This document shows positions 48,788 to 62,311 of a stretch of DNA of 64,000 bases, piece by piece; position 1 is the stretch's first letter; each line of letters opens with the position of its first letter. The DNA is from Circinella minor (Eukaryota; Mucoromycota; Mucoromycetes; Mucorales; Lichtheimiaceae). The position numbers were made by a program, and so were the translations under genes. The stretch covers positions 62,001-126,000 of the forward strand of contig JAEPRB010000054.1 in the NCBI GenBank assembly GCA_016758965.1. Direction: 5' to 3'. A model generated the notes under the pieces. It was given only the letters and a program-made list of their open reading frames with translations, ran no database searches and was not told the DNA's origin.

Positions 48788-51225
48788 TTTCTGTTTTTAT
48801 TGTTTTGCTCGGTACCTGCTTATTGGCTTAGTGTCAGTAGAAAACAAGTAAGCTATGTTAGTTCAAGTAATAGAAGGTGTAATGAATTGAAAAAGAAGAA
48901 AAAGAATGAAAAGAAAAGAGTGTGCGCAGTAAAATCTTAAAAAAATCGGGTTTTTCAACGCGCTCCCAAGTAATCCGCAGTGCGAAACGGTTTGTGGCGT
49001 TTGTAGTACCATTCATATGACCTACTGTTTTAGGTGTCCCGTTGTAACTATATTTAATTTATTAAACCTGCCAGTTTACACACCTTGGTACTGAGCCAGT
49101 TGGTCGATAGAAAAAATGGACAGAAACAAAAGAGCATTAGATACACCAATATAGAATACACGACACTGGTATTAAGAAAAGGAAACGGGGGATGGTCTAA
49201 CTAGGGGAGTGAAAGCATCAAAAATAAAATAGAAAATGATGGCCAATTACTTGGGTAGTGTTTGTATGTATTGATGAATTTGTTAGTAAGCAAGGTTTTT
49301 TTTTGATAATAGATGGTAGAGCTTGATTATGTGTCCGATAACAATTTGGCTATTCACGCTTTTGGCAAAGTACCTATAATAACGGGTTTACAATAAGTGA
49401 TCTTATTGGGTAACTTTATACAATTTGCGCATAATTTTCTTGTAATCTGTAACCCTTTTTTCAAACTTTGCAGCAATGAAGAAAATCTATTATTTTCCAT
49501 TGAATAATACTAATAATAATATATAATGTATCTTTGTAACTGTGAAAAAACAAAAATTGATTCATGTAGTGAATTTGTGAATACTAAAAAAGAAAATTCT
49601 TGTTATTTTCCAGCGATTATCAAAAAAAAAAGTTATATAAAGAAGGTAAGGGTGTCGTTTTTGTCTCCTAACCAGTTGTCCCTGCAGACTTAGCATTGTT
49701 ACAGTGGACTATTAATGACCGCGGCGAGCTTAAGCTAATGTTCTTTTCTATTAATGAATGTTGAGCCATTTTAAGGATTTTAGAATTATAGAATTCAAAC
49801 CTCAATATACACCCGTGTCCCTTACTTTCTCGTCGCAAGTTGCCTCCTGATCAATTACCATGGCTTATTGGCAGTATGAAGTCCCATACTGATTTGTATT
49901 TCCCATTTACAAGCAGTAACAACGCAACAAATGAAATTCATTATACAAACCATAGATAGTTCAGACCTAGAGGATATAAGTCATATATGAGTTATATTAT
50001 ACGTTACAAATGAATAAATATACATTTATTTTGTTGTATTATAAGAACATTATCTCTTTATCCCAGATGAAATAAGAAATATTTAAAATACAGACGTGAA
50101 CATAACTCAATTCTAAAAAGGAAACTGAGTAAAATCGCATAACGATGCCCTGTGCCTCGTCAACTTAAATTAAAGAATAAAAGAGAGTATCATGGCTAAG
50201 CCCAATATACTTCAGAACAGTAGCTATAGTAACCTTCTCAATATTAATGACTAATACCAAGTGCCTAACTTTAATATCAATCCCCTACATCATTCAATTA
50301 ACCAAGCCCCATAACTCATAGAATAGAAAACATATAAATACGGGTTGTAAATATTATTTTAAAGAAATAACTTTTATTCTAGTTTTAAAATTATTATTAA
50401 AGATATATAACAAAGTCTCAAAGGATTTCATACCTTGTCTGTTTTTATTTCTTACCCTTATTCAAATAACCAAATATCACATATTTGTTTTACTATATCA
50501 TACATTATGTTTTTTTTTGTCATTCCGCTGTCTATTATACTCATGAGTCTTACAGTTGAACAGTGATAAATATAATAAAAAAAAAGAGAGAGCAAGAGAT
50601 AGATAGTCAATAAGTACAGCAAATCTTTTTTTATTATACATAATATACGTAATGATAATGAAACTCCTAGTAGGTTAGTAATACGTAAACATGAAATCCA
50701 ATGGATAATATAAAATTTGTATGGTTTTATAATATCATAGGTTGAAATTTATGTTTATAAAAGTGGAAGACTAATATGACTGGCGCCTATGAGCATATGG
50801 TCGCTTCCTTGCGGTACATTATGAATTGAAATAGATGTTTGAGCTTATAGTAATGGAGTAGCATTGTGAGGAGAAAAGGGAGCGAGGAAATGAGGAAGAG
50901 AAGGAAAACACACTAGGTGTCTTTCGATGATTGTGTGAGAGGAGGAGTTGTGAAATCCAGTGCACTCATGGTTTTTTTAAAAAAAAATCCGAGTTTTCAT
51001 TACTTTATCCTTATGTAATGCTGAACAATTATAGGTATAATTGAATAAGTTACTGCTACAATACACAATCAAATTTTTGTATAAGCCTACGTTTACGCTT
51101 TCCAAAGTGAAATTAGAGTACTAAGACAAGATTTGAAGTCAGTGAACCATAATTTTAATATTTGCACTTATTTTGTTTTAAAAAACAATGAGACTCATAA
51201 TGACGATGGTACAATGTACCATAAA
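48788..51225. other. 2.4-kb intergenic region, no gene seen
   Basis: AT-rich DNA between the F-box gene start and the LINE insertion. No long or family-like frame on either strand, and no tRNA-like stretch. Small homopolymers only (for example around 50507-50517 and 50579-50586). Confidence 0.5.
51213..51225. repeat. left target-site duplication of the LINE copy
   Basis: AATGTACCATAAA, identical to 52593-52605. Confidence 0.75.
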
Positions 51226-52592
51226 AAGGCCCTTTTTCCGCTTTCCATCACTTTTTTAAGGGTGGTAAGCATATAACTATAATCATTTCGAACCAAAATC
51301 GCAAATATACATCAGAGGAAATACGAAAGGCCGCGGACTCGTTCCGTCCTTCTCGTATGGATGTCCTCAAAGGTGAACTTCGCCAAACACAACAGAACGA
51401 ACGCTATTATCGCCAACAATTTGATAGAGTCAACAAGCTATATGAAACTTTACAAGCTAAAGTCAAGGAACTTGAATCAGCTCTCACTGTCCGATCCACA
51501 AAAAAACAGCACCATTTCACTACTCATTCCGTGTTCTCCATATCACTTCTACCCATAGCAGCCAAGTCAACCCAACCTCAGAATACTTTGTCACCATCGC
51601 AATTGACATTGTCAAGTTCAAAACCGACATCGTCAAATTTATCATTAAATAAATTTAAGATGCAACCTCCAACCATTTCCCATGAAATGAAGCCAGCGCC
51701 AGCAATCATTGACACTACTACGAGCGCAGCAGTAACACCATCAGCAAGACCCAAAAAGGTCCACCCTGTACCAACGTACTCTCATAGCCCAACAAGCGCA
51801 ACAACTGTGCAGCCTCCTAGCAAAAAGAGGAAGCACGTAATCAATAAGTCCGCCTGCATACAACATTCTTGTGTAACCAATATCACAGAAGCCAGTAAAT
51901 TCTTTCAGCTTCCTGATCATAATCAAACAAAATTTGAATACATACACATCCCATGTCTGCAACGCAAAACACGACAGGAAATCCGTCAGCTATTCCGTAG
52001 TCTAAAGATTAACACCTCTCGTGTTCTGGATATCTCCTATCCCGGTCGAAATATCATCGGTATACTAGTTCACCAGCACTACCTCCCACATATCAACACA
52101 ATGCTTCAAGAAGCTAACATTCCAACATTAACGAATTTTGATCCTATTCACCCAGATAATCTCAAGGATCCCAAATACAAAAGTTGTTCCGAACCTGAAC
52201 GTTCGAATATTTCTAAACAATGTCACCGCCAACGATGTTTGCGAGCAATCGCAGCCCAGCCTCTTACACTAATTACGAAAATAGCGCGCTTTTTCAGCTC
52301 GAAAGGATGGATCGATCAATCCGACTTTGAACACATTATGTCAAGTCCACGACAATTATAACTAGATCCCCCATCATCACTAATTTTTTATTCTCGTACC
52401 AATTATTTTACAATAGTTCCCTAGTAATATCCTTATATATTGTATCCCCATTTACTGTTGATGTAACTACACCTTTTTCCTGCTGCCCCGCAGGTTTTTC
52501 AGTACCCCTCTTCGTGAGCTGACGAGAGCAATAGGCTGAGATCAGCGCGTGCTCACTTAATTTCGTCTTAATAAATATATAAATTTCAACGT
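51226..52592 (+). mobile_element. LINE (non-LTR retrotransposon) copy carrying ORF1 only
   Basis: The 13-bp direct repeat AATGTACCATAAA occurs at 51213-51225 and 52593-52605, immediately outside the element, as a target-site duplication. Between them lies an ORF1-type gene and a ~230-bp 3' region ending in AATAAATATATAAATTTC. No ORF2 (endonuclease/reverse transcriptase) is present. The open frame continues upstream of the first ATG to the duplication, consistent with 5' truncation. The matching, undiverged repeats suggest a fairly recent insertion. Confidence 0.75.
51357..52361 (+). CDS. LINE ORF1-like protein
   Basis: A 334-residue frame from ATG; coding probably begins farther upstream, since the in-frame sequence before it (NRKYTSEEIRKAADSFRPSR) looks like protein and has no stop. 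An N-terminal coiled coil (QNERYYRQQFDRVNKLYETL) leads to a Ser/Thr/Pro linker, a basic KKRKH patch, and a folded C-terminal region (FEYIHIPCLQRKTRQEIRQL, NIIGILVHQHYLPHINTML). This is the layout of ORF1 proteins in zygomycete LINE elements, which bind nucleic acid. There is no stop or frameshift. The expected ORF2 is missing. Confidence 0.65.
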   Translation: MDVLKGELRQTQQNERYYRQQFDRVNKLYETLQAKVKELESALTVRSTKKQHHFTTHSVFSISLLPIAAKSTQPQNTLSPSQLTLSSSKPTSSNLSLNKFKMQPPTISHEMKPAPAIIDTTTSAAVTPSARPKKVHPVPTYSHSPTSATTVQPPSKKRKHVINKSACIQHSCVTNITEASKFFQLPDHNQTKFEYIHIPCLQRKTRQEIRQLFRSLKINTSRVLDISYPGRNIIGILVHQHYLPHINTMLQEANIPTLTNFDPIHPDNLKDPKYKSCSEPERSNISKQCHRQRCLRAIAAQPLTLITKIARFFSSKGWIDQSDFEHIMSSPRQL

Positions 52593-52605
52593 AATGTACC
52601 ATAAA
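52593..52605. repeat. right target-site duplication of the LINE copy
   Basis: AATGTACCATAAA, identical to 51213-51225. Confidence 0.75.
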
Positions 52606-53365
52606 CTTTAAACTTTCTACGTGATCAACTTTGGTACGTTTCCAATGAAACTTTCAAAGAACAAAAAGTGAAAAGAGATAGATGATTGATAAGTCAATCT
52701 GTACATATATATATATAATGTAGTAAAATTCATCGCCTTTTTAGCAAAATGAAGCGACTTTTTTAGATGATAACATGCATAATACAGTGAAAAAAAAAAT
52801 TGTTTGTATTGATTGTTTCCTAATCCAGCGTCTGTGAACTTGTATTGTTGATTGAGACGGCGCAGAAAAAAAAAGAGAAAATAATAACCCCCCCATTATT
52901 AAGATATAGAGGAAAAGATGTGGGAAGGGTGTACTGCGTAAAGAAAATCCGAATAAAGAACAGAAGGAAGCATAATGAGAATGGAGAAAAAGATAATTCT
53001 AATATTAAGGCTAAAGTAAAAAGAAAATTATGCATAATACAAAGATATTATTTTTCTAAGATGAAACCGAAAAACTGTATTTTTTGGTAAAACGAAAGAG
53101 TCAAACGGGTGATAGGAGAATCCTCTTGGGAAGATAATTTGAAGATAGATTTTTTCGTATTTACCATGGTATTATTGTTGCTATTATCGTAGGACAAGTG
53201 CTACAACTTATTAATCCATTAACAAACTAGAAACTGTGTTATAATATTTATCCGGACTTTAGTCCTCGAGAAAGTTAGCCTTGTCCTAGTGTATAATCGC
53301 GCGCTTTATTTTTTTTTTCTCTCGTTTTTCTTTTTGCTCCACACCAACTCACACACAATCACATT
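52606..53365. other. intergenic, probable promoter of the CS/Sel1 gene
   Basis: AT-rich, with a short TA repeat near 52705-52718 and a pyrimidine-rich run just before the ATG (53309-53350). No gene seen. Confidence 0.5.
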
Positions 53366-55412
53366 ATGGTTGACATAGACGATCAACTCCAGGCCAATAC
53401 ATATATTTGGAGCCAAAGTACGGATCAAATCACAATCTCGTTCTTGGTCCCAGAAAATTGCAACCGCAAAGATTTAGATATTGCGATTGAACACCAATAT
53501 GTGAGAGCAGGTTTAAAAGGCCAGGAACCCGTCCTCAAGGTAAAAAGATAATAATTTTATATATATTATATATCATATATAAACATTGCAAACCTATGTA
53601 CTAAAAGCATCACCCGGTGAAGTGGAAAAGGATAAGAAAGCATAAGAAACATAACTAATTCGACATTTAAAAAAATACAAATGACATTCTTTTACCAGGG
53701 TAAATTGTTTGCACCGGTGAATCATTATGAATCGCTATGGCAACTCGAAAAGATCTCAATGTCACCATTTTCTTCTTTGACAACTTCACCTTCTCTTTCA
53801 ATTGCTTCTTCTTATGCCTTAATGTCGTCACCAAATCACTCGCCAAACTCGTCGATGATTCTACCGGCGCCGGCGCTTACAGAATCGTTAACAAACGAAC
53901 TTTCAGCTGATATGCAAGATATTTATCAACAAGCAGCAGCACTTGGCTCAGCTTCAGCACGTTCGTCTTCGTCCTCGGTAGCAGATGAATCTTTGACTCA
54001 ATCACCTATGATGGTAAACACTCCACCTACTGAACAACAACAAGAACAACAAGAAAAGCAAGAAGATAAAGAACACGCAGAATCAGCACGACAAGCAACA
54101 AAATATAGAATTCTTACTATTCATTTGGAAAAAGAACGAGAAGGGATGGAATGGGCTGTGCCTGTATCAAAAGGATGGAAATCCGATCTTGACATTGACG
54201 TAACAAGTGCGTATCACTTGGGTGGATGGTTTGAAACACGAATGGCTGATTACCAGGTAATACATATATATTGCTGTTATAAATTAGAGAAGACGATATA
54301 AGTAGATATTAAATATTACTTTATGCAGAATGCGTTCCGCTATTATCTTTGTGCTGCAGAAAGAAACCATACTAAATCCATGATGAAGGTGGCAGCTTTG
54401 TATGAGGTAACTGTAACAACAACAATAAAAACACTGGTTAATTGTCATGACAACTCAGAAACACTAATAAAAGGGGACTCTTGTATAGATTGATAACCCA
54501 CAACCAGAAGGTAAAACTGCAGTATATGAAAAGGATCTCAAAAAGGCATTTGAATGGTATAAACGAGCAGCCGATGCAGTGATTGAGTCATCCGGGACAA
54601 GTAGTAGTAGCGGACCTGACCCGTTGGCTTGTTATATTGTCGGTAATATGTACGGAGCCGGATCATCTGAAGCCGAAATCGAAAAGAACTATGAAATGGC
54701 TTTGATTTACTTTAACAGAGCCATGAACATTACTGCGCCACGTATTGACAACGAATTTGGTATTTTGGAAGAAGATGTAGAAATTCCTAAAAGTGCTTTA
54801 CGAAACCATGGTCCTCATAGTGCAGATGAACGTGCTTTCACTAGTGCTGCTTTTCAAACTGGTTTGATTTATTTGTATGGTTCACAGCCCGAAGGAGAAT
54901 CTGTCCGTTCGGTTACACATGTAGAAGTGGATCCAAAAAAAGCGATTCGATATTGGAAGGAAGCATCTATGTTGGGTCATGCTCAAGCATCTTATAATAT
55001 CGGTATCATGTTTGCCAATGGAATGGGTGTAGACCAAGACTTATGGCAAGCTGGAAAATGGTTTGGACGTGCTATTAAACTTGATACCACTGGCAAACTT
55101 GTTGTACCAGAAGAAGTAGAGGCTGTAGAATGGGATGCAAACAAAGAAGAAGTTGAAAAGCAAAAGAAGGCTGCCGCTGCCGCTGCCGCTGCCGCTGCTG
55201 CTTCTAAAGTAGGATCATCGTCAAAATCAAGATCGTTACCACAAGAAAAACAAAGGCAGCGTAAAGAAAAGAAAGGAAGGAAAAAGAGAAGCAAGCGTAC
55301 GAAACAAGATGATGATGGAACTTTGGGATTAATTATAGCATTAGGATCTGCTGCTGCGGTAGCTGGTATTGTTTATTTTGTGTATAATCGAGCTATCAAG
55401 AAAATCGACTGA
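53366..55412 (+). CDS. CS (p23-like) domain plus Sel1 repeats, C-terminal membrane anchor
   Basis: Exons 53366-53539, 53699-54256, 54329-54406 and 54489-55412 give 577 residues. The N-terminus (ANTYIWSQSTDQITISFLVP, DLDIAIEHQYVRAGLKGQEP) is a CS/p23-type beta sandwich. It is split by a Ser/Gln-rich insert and resumes with a Sel1-like array: AFRYYLCAAERNHTKSMMKV, AFEWYKRAAD, ALIYFNRAM, AIRYWKEASMLGHAQASYNI, and AGKWFGRAIKLD. A 12-residue poly-Ala run, a strongly basic KEKKGRKKRSKRTK patch and one terminal membrane helix (LGLIIALGSAAAVAGIVYFV) follow, so it is likely tail-anchored (ER or mitochondrial outer membrane) facing the cytosol. CS plus Sel1 suggests a chaperone-linked adaptor; the specific role is unknown. 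About 190 bp separate it from the BTB gene. Confidence 0.85.
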
Positions 55413-55604
55413 TTTTGGTACTACATACACAAACACATCGCGCGCACTCAACCTATACATTATAAAAAAAGAAAAAAACTTTCTCACATCACACATATCT
55501 TTTATTTTTTTTCTTGTGTTTAATATTTTTTTTTTGTGTTCTCGCCCGAAAAAATATCTTTTTTCTCTTTCTTTTCTTACTTTCCGTCACTTTTTTTTTC
55601 TGTT

Positions 55605-57474
55605 ATGGGCTCCTTTGACAATGCTCCGCCAAACGTCATGTTGGCTTTAGGCCCTCCTGAGCAACGTCATCAACAAAAAATCAATACTACTACTACTGCT
55701 GCTTTAAACACTCGCTCTAATACAAGTAGTCATTATCACCATCAACAACACCAACACCAGAACCTTTTAACCGGCAACGATGAACATCAAAAAACTCGTT
55801 GGACCTGTCATAAAAAAGTACTTGCAGAACACTCGCCTTATTTTGCTGCCATGTTTGATGGAGAATTTAGTGAGTCTGGTGCAAGCATTGTCTTTCTACC
55901 ACCAGGCGTGTTTACTGCAATCGGACTTGATGGTGTCTTACATTATATGTATACAAACGAACTTGAGTTGAACGTCAATGGCTCCGTTAATGAGACCCAC
56001 GCTAAAATGCAACAGTTACAGGACATGTATTCTGCTGCCGACTACCTCGGCATGGTTCAACTTCGACAAACTCTCAGCGAACAGCTAACTGAATCTGCAC
56101 ATCAATGGACTTGCTATTGTGTCGAGTGTCGTGATGTAGTAACGCAACTGTTCCCCTATAGCTATGCACGCGCGGTCCAATTTGAAGATGAAGTTATGGC
56201 CGTTATCACAGAAAAAATATTGGTAGTCTTAACCCAGGAACCAGATAAAACATTACAAACGTATTGGACAAGCCGTGGATTAGCAGAAATGTTACACTTG
56301 TCTCAACCTGATGTTGGCCCTTATTTGAAGCAACAGATTATCGGACGTGTGAGTCGTTTTAATGCGATAGAAACACTTTATGCATGTTTTATCGCAAACA
56401 AATCACTTGAACAACAAATGCAAAGATCAACATCTATGACAACAACAACAACAAAATCAGATAATAATTTGTTTGATCACCTTAAAAGCACGATATCAGG
56501 AGCTCAATCCCGATCCACTGAGATTATTGCACATTTTTTCGACTTTTATTGCTCTCAATACCCAACACTTTTATCGTGCATCGATGGAATTACTTACTCT
56601 TTTGACTTTTTGGAATTTTTACTGCAGCGCACATTGACAGATAACATGAAGCCTCATAATGCGCCTAACATGTATCAAGGAATTGTTCGCGACTTGATGT
56701 GCCGGCATGCAGTACAACACTGCAATCAAGTTAAGCTTATCCTAACAGATGCACGAAGTACAGTGTTAAAATATATTGTTACTAATTTCGACTTGGTAAC
56801 CAAGAGTGGTGCATTTGACCGATTGGACAAAAATGTGTTGGCCAAATTGGCAGAAGGTAAAAAAAATAATAAAACCACGTGGTTTTTTTTCTTAATCTAT
56901 AATGCTAAAAAATTGAAGTGGCTGATGATTGATGATGTAGACTTTTAATAATCCTAATTACTTACTCTTTTCAATAACAATAATAATTCCAACAATAGAT
57001 ACAATGATGCATCCAAGAATGTTTGAAGCTGTCACTACTTCATCGACTGGAACAACAACAAATACACATTATCAAGGTAGACGTCATTCTGGTGCAAGCG
57101 CGACATTAAAACGCTCACCAACGGTCGAGTTCCGTGGGTCATCTGCTACTAATACTCCGTCGTCAGAAGATGCTAGTCAGCTGAGAAAAATATTCTATTG
57201 GTTCACGTCGTTTACCAAGATCTCATCACAACAAGACAAACAAAAACAACAAAAGCAGCACATTACTGTGTCAAAGAAAGTCACTAATAAAAAAGTGCCA
57301 GGAGGTGAGAACGGAACTCATCAACAAAACACCATAACTACAATAACGGATACAACAGAAAGTTATAATAATAATACTGCTGAAGGTCGAGATAACAAGT
57401 TCATGCGCGGTCTAAGATCGCCCATTGGTAAAAGGAGAATTAGACTTGTGCGACATCCTCTTACTTCACCTTAA
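55605..57474 (+). CDS. BTB/POZ domain protein
   Basis: Exons 55605-56856 and 56999-57474 encode 575 residues. I chose the Met at 55605 (MGSFDNAPPNVM); upstream in-frame sequence is a Phe/Ser-rich leader artefact of a pyrimidine tract. The BTB fold is recognisable from the HKKVLAEHSPYFAAMFDGEF core and DGVLHYMYTNEL, with the first strand separated by a His/Gln/Asn-rich insert. A BACK-like helical region follows (YSAADYLGMVQLRQTLSEQL, HQWTCYCVECRDV). The tail is basic and Ser/Thr-rich (GRRHSGASATLKRSPTVEF). BTB proteins often bridge Cullin-3 to substrates. The target here is unknown. Confidence 0.8.
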
Positions 57475-60400
57475 AAAAAGCTTTCCCACTAAAAAAATCC
57501 ATTTTAAGTTTGTTATCTCATCCTTTATTGTAAATAGTACCCATTTTTTTTCTCTATATTATTATTATTATTGTTATGTTACACTCAATCTGAATGATTA
57601 TATTTGTTATCTTTCCATATTATTTATTTCCTATTATTGTTTAACAAATTATTTTTATTAAAATTACTCGATACAATTTTTCATTTTAAGAAAAAAAATA
57701 AGCTGTTTTTTTTGAGCATTATTATTATTGATGAATGATTTTTGGGGAACTGATTGAATGCATTATATAGCAAGGTCTCGTGTATGTATCTTTATGACAT
57801 TTGCTTTTAAATTTATGCCGCATATGTATTAAACAATAAGGAATCACATATGCATATATGTTTGTATTATTTACGGTATTGGCATTTCAATATCGAAGCA
57901 CTTTAATAAATATATAATGACGATACGTAGGTAACATTATCAAGCAATTTTTACCCTTGTGTATAGTAATAATTGTTAACAGATGGGGGACAGATTACGT
58001 ACATGATATATTATTATTTAACGAGACAAATTATCCGCAAAAGAACGTTTGAATTTAGCATCACTAAGCCTCGTTTTTTATTACCATTTAATTGTACACC
58101 TCTGAAAAAAAAAGACATTAATAATGTAGCTTCCATTTTTTTTTTTATGTATGTATGAAATAATTCACACAATTGATATATTGTATTGCACCCGAATACA
58201 CATACATTAACTCAAATACTTTATATATTATAGTCAAAAAAAGTATACGTACCTTTTATGGCGGATTCTACTGCTATCAACTATTATTATAAACTAGCAT
58301 CACTATTAAAATAGTCAAACGACTCAAAAATTGACTAAATATGTCTAAATTCTTCATGTGAATCTAACAGCAATGATTATTTCAATTCACTATATTAATA
58401 AAAAAAAAGTTGATATATTGCTTTTTTATAATGCTAATTGCCAATATAAAGCGTTTTCTAATAAAGACATTAATATGCATACAGCGCGTTGTTGGTTGTG
58501 TCAGGTATCATTATCTACAAGCTTTATTGATCAGCGAGATGTTACTACTAGCTGTACTTTCATCAATAGTATTAGTTATTACTCTTCAGTGATAATATTT
58601 AGTTTGGTAGAATACGTAATAAACTTAAATAACAATATTATACACAATGAATTATTTGGCATTTTTATGCTATTATTGTAATGTATGCAATTAAAACAAT
58701 ATATTGTAAAATAGAATATAATATATTATGTTAATATTTAGTGTGTAGCCTTTCTTAAATACACGTTAATGCTTTTTTTAGTATTCCATATCTTTTTTTT
58801 ATCACTGATAACATGCAAATTTATCCGTGTTATTGCTGCTCCATATATCAAGAATTGTACTTTTTTTCTCATAAGAATTTCTACAATGACAATGGCATAA
58901 GTAACCTATTATTCGAAAATGATGGATAAAACTACCTACTAGTAGTAGTACATTTTCCAGGGTTTTATGTTGTTTTCTCAAACAGCTAGAAATACACGTA
59001 GCATTTATATTCTTCTTTTATTATGAGTTATATAAGATAACATATTTCCTCTGTAGGAATCATACGTAGTATATGAATTTTGCACGTACGTGATAAAAAC
59101 TGGGTAAATATCTCCGACAGTACTATACAAAGACATAGAAGAGGTAAGAAAAAAAAAGTTAATATTTGATGTCAATGGCGGTGTACCGCTATATAATACT
59201 TTTAAGTACACGTGAGAATGATTGATAAACAAAAAAATAAATAAATTGCATCGATTGTTACTTAGGTTCCTCCTTCTGATATACTATGCAACAATTAACA
59301 ATAATATAAACAAAAAGTCAAAAAGCAATTGTGAACAAAACTCAATGCAGACTTCTATGAAATTTTGTTTTCCTTACGTATTACGTAGTTTTTTTATAGT
59401 TCTCGCTTGTTACCAGGTAAAAGTTACAGAATATGTTAATATAGTGTACGCATTCTATTAAAGAATGATTTAGAAAACATTATAGTTTCAAACAATTTTA
59501 GATTGAGTATTTACATAAATGATAACTAAACGGGCAAACTGAGTGTATCACGAAAAAAAAATGTTAGTGCGGTGCATAAACTGTTCCAACCATCTAATAA
59601 GCTAAATGGCGCAAACAAAAATGAAACTATACATACATACATACTATGCGAAAATAAAAAGTAATTCTGAACGATCATGCTGGTTCCCTCCCCCCCCCCT
59701 CCTTCCTTTTGTTTCCTAAGTACCTTTTTATTATTATATTTTTTCATTTATATTATAGAGTGATCACTACCCTTGTTATAGACACGATTGTTACAAGATA
59801 TTATGATCTACTTTATAGAAATATTAGTTTTTTTTTCCAACAAATAGTCCAATAAAATACGAAATGTATTATAAGCAGCACATTATAGACGTTTCAACTA
59901 CTCCTCCGTTATCTTTGGTACACAAGAATGATACAATAAGGCATAATTCCCTTTTTCCAGAGACAAAGTAGTTCAATATTTTTTTGTATTAGTTTAATCT
60001 CTTTTTTTTTTTATTTGTAGTAAACTTGATAATCCAATAAATGAAGTAATTGGAATTGTTCTTCTTCTTATTGTAATATATTTATTCTTGGGAAATTGAT
60101 TTTACGTAACTCATGGTGTAAAAAAAGCCTTTCTGTTTTTAATTTGGTCTTCCAAATGCCTGTAACATGTATTCTGACAGAAAAACACGTTATAGTTTAT
60201 TGTGCTCATTAAATAGCTGAATTATTTTGTTATTGTCTGCGAGCATATCTACATCAGTGTTTATTGCATATGCATACGAGGGCTTTTTTTTTTCTTTTTG
60301 GGCAATTACTTTCGTGGTTACTAAGAGTGTAAGTAAATTTTAAAGAAAGTAGGCCTTGTAATTTTGTTGTGTACCTTAATAGATAAAAGTTATACCTAAA

Positions 60401-61121
60401 TTATTATATCAACCACTATTTCAGATAAACATATCGTCTTGAGACAACATGTGAAGACCCCACTCTCTTGGCACACAAAAGATGCGATTTGAAGGTACGT
60501 CTGAAAAGTGACATGCAAGCTTTTGCAAAAACAAAATCACTACTGCTTCAGGTATTAGAAAGCTTTATTTTACTTTTTTCAATGCATAATACGTAACAAA
60601 TATAAATATTGTATATTTATTTAATTGTTTGCAAAAGCTGAAAAGCATACTTACAATACATCGACTATAGTAATGTAGTAGGTTTCAATGACGATCATTT
60701 ATCGGGACATAGAACAATTTCATTGAAACTGCCACACGAATTATAAAAGCATCGTATTATATGCATATACGTGCATCTTAGCTTTGTATACACTAAAATC
60801 ACTAATTCGATCTAATAGTAGTTATATATATCATCAATTTCACCATATGTTATCTTAATAATAACTTTTTCGCTTTGTCTTTACTCAGAAATCTATGCGT
60901 TACTAAATTTACATTGCATGATGATACCATGTAATTATTCACATTACTATTATTGATGCTTTACACTATCTGTTGTTGCTGCTTCTTCTACGTCATTGTT
61001 TTTTCTTGTACAAACGCCATCTTTGAATCGTTCTTTTTTTCTTCCTCTCTATATTTTTCTCCTTTCTTTTTTTTATACCGTTTCCTCTTTCTACTATATA
61101 AATATATTAGTACTGTGTATT
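57475..61121. other. 3.6-kb AT-rich desert
   Basis: Many stops in all frames. Open frames of 60-107 codons (for example 58358-58681) lack family resemblance and have AT-driven composition. Small features: palindrome CACGTACGTG at 59083-59092 and a C10 run near 59689-59698. No gene, tRNA or transposon end is supported. Confidence 0.5.
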
Positions 61122-61947
61122 ATGAAAATATCTAATATTTTGACATGTTTACTATGTGCCACCTCCCTCATATTACAAGTAATTTCACTCTGTGGTAATC
61201 TTCCAGGACTACATTCTATTTATTTCGTCAAGGTGGATACTTTAGTATCTAATTCACTTATTGACAGGATAAGACATAATATTTTTGGTGTTCCTGACTC
61301 ATTAACGTTTGCAACCTTTGTCATCTGTCAAATGTTTGATTCGGATGATACTCAGACAGCATGTACCAATCCAAGTCTAGGTTATCGTTTTGGTAGGCAT
61401 ATATAATAATTTATAAGTTGCTACCTTTTGTCATTCTAGGATAATAACAGTTCTTTTTTCGGCGAATATATATAAAATGTATATAGATTCCCAAGGACTA
61501 CCGGGTATATTGGAAGATGCTATACCGGATAAGTTTCATACAGCACTTTCAGTAGCTCAAGGTGGGATATTGATTCCATCTGTTATTTTGTCATTCATTA
61601 TTACTTCGTGGTGCTTAATCAGATTATGTACAGCAAACGATCGATTGGTGTGTTGTCTTACCCTACTCGGAGTTTTCGCGTTAGCATTTGTAATTGCGTC
61701 TTTGGCAGTGCAGATTGTAGGGTATCGATCTGTACGGAATGCATTAACTCAAGCGGAACAGGCAATTCCGGGTACAAGCGTAAAATTAATTGCATCCTTG
61801 GGTCCGGCTATTTGGTTAACGGTTGGAGCGGCAATCGCATTAATTATTGTCATTATAATCTTCTTTATTGAGGGTGTACTATTATGCCGAACACAAGCTC
61901 AACACCAAAGACGACAAGAACAAGAAATCGAAATGAGCCATGTGTAA
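61122..61947 (+). CDS. Sur7/PalI-family four-TM plasma-membrane protein
   Basis: Exons 61122-61392 and 61487-61947 encode 243 residues. The Met at 61122 opens a first membrane helix (NILTCLLCATSLILQVISLC). An external loop follows with the paired cysteines expected of the family (FVICQMFDSDDTQTACTNPS, LGYRFDSQGLPGILEDAIPD). Three more helices come next (GGILIPSVILSFIITSWCLI, LLGVFALAFVIASLAVQIVG, IWLTVGAAIALIIVIIIFFI), then a short basic/acidic tail (QHQRRQEQEIEMSHV). Sur7 proteins mark eisosome membrane domains; PalI/Rim9 assists ambient-pH sensing. The length is short for PalI, which usually has a long C-tail. Confidence 0.75.
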
Positions 61948-62311
61948 AATAACCCTTTCCAGGTAGGATCTGTGTACACAAGCTCATTGCTAATTACTAC
62001 AGTTTGTGTAACAATATTGAATTCAAGCATTTGTTTTGACATTCAGCAACCATAAATCATAAAGGCAATGCCTAGAACACTTGTGTTCCGGTCTATTGAA
62101 TTTTTCTAAAATGTGTTATTGTTATTTTCTTCGTCTTCTTTTTTTCTCTTCTCCTCCTCCTCTTCTTCTTCTTGTATACCAATCAATTGATATATAGCTC
62201 TTGTTTTTTTTCCTCTATACAGAGCCCCTTCCATTCCTTCTTTTATTTTTTATTTTTTTATCCTTTCATGAATTTGCGCACCATTTGTAACAACCTTTTT
62301 ATTCCATTGTC

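Noticed and set aside
57475..61121. Several 60-107 codon frames in the desert
   Set aside because: No motif, no splice partners, AT-biased composition; the longest (58358-58681) does not resemble a known protein.
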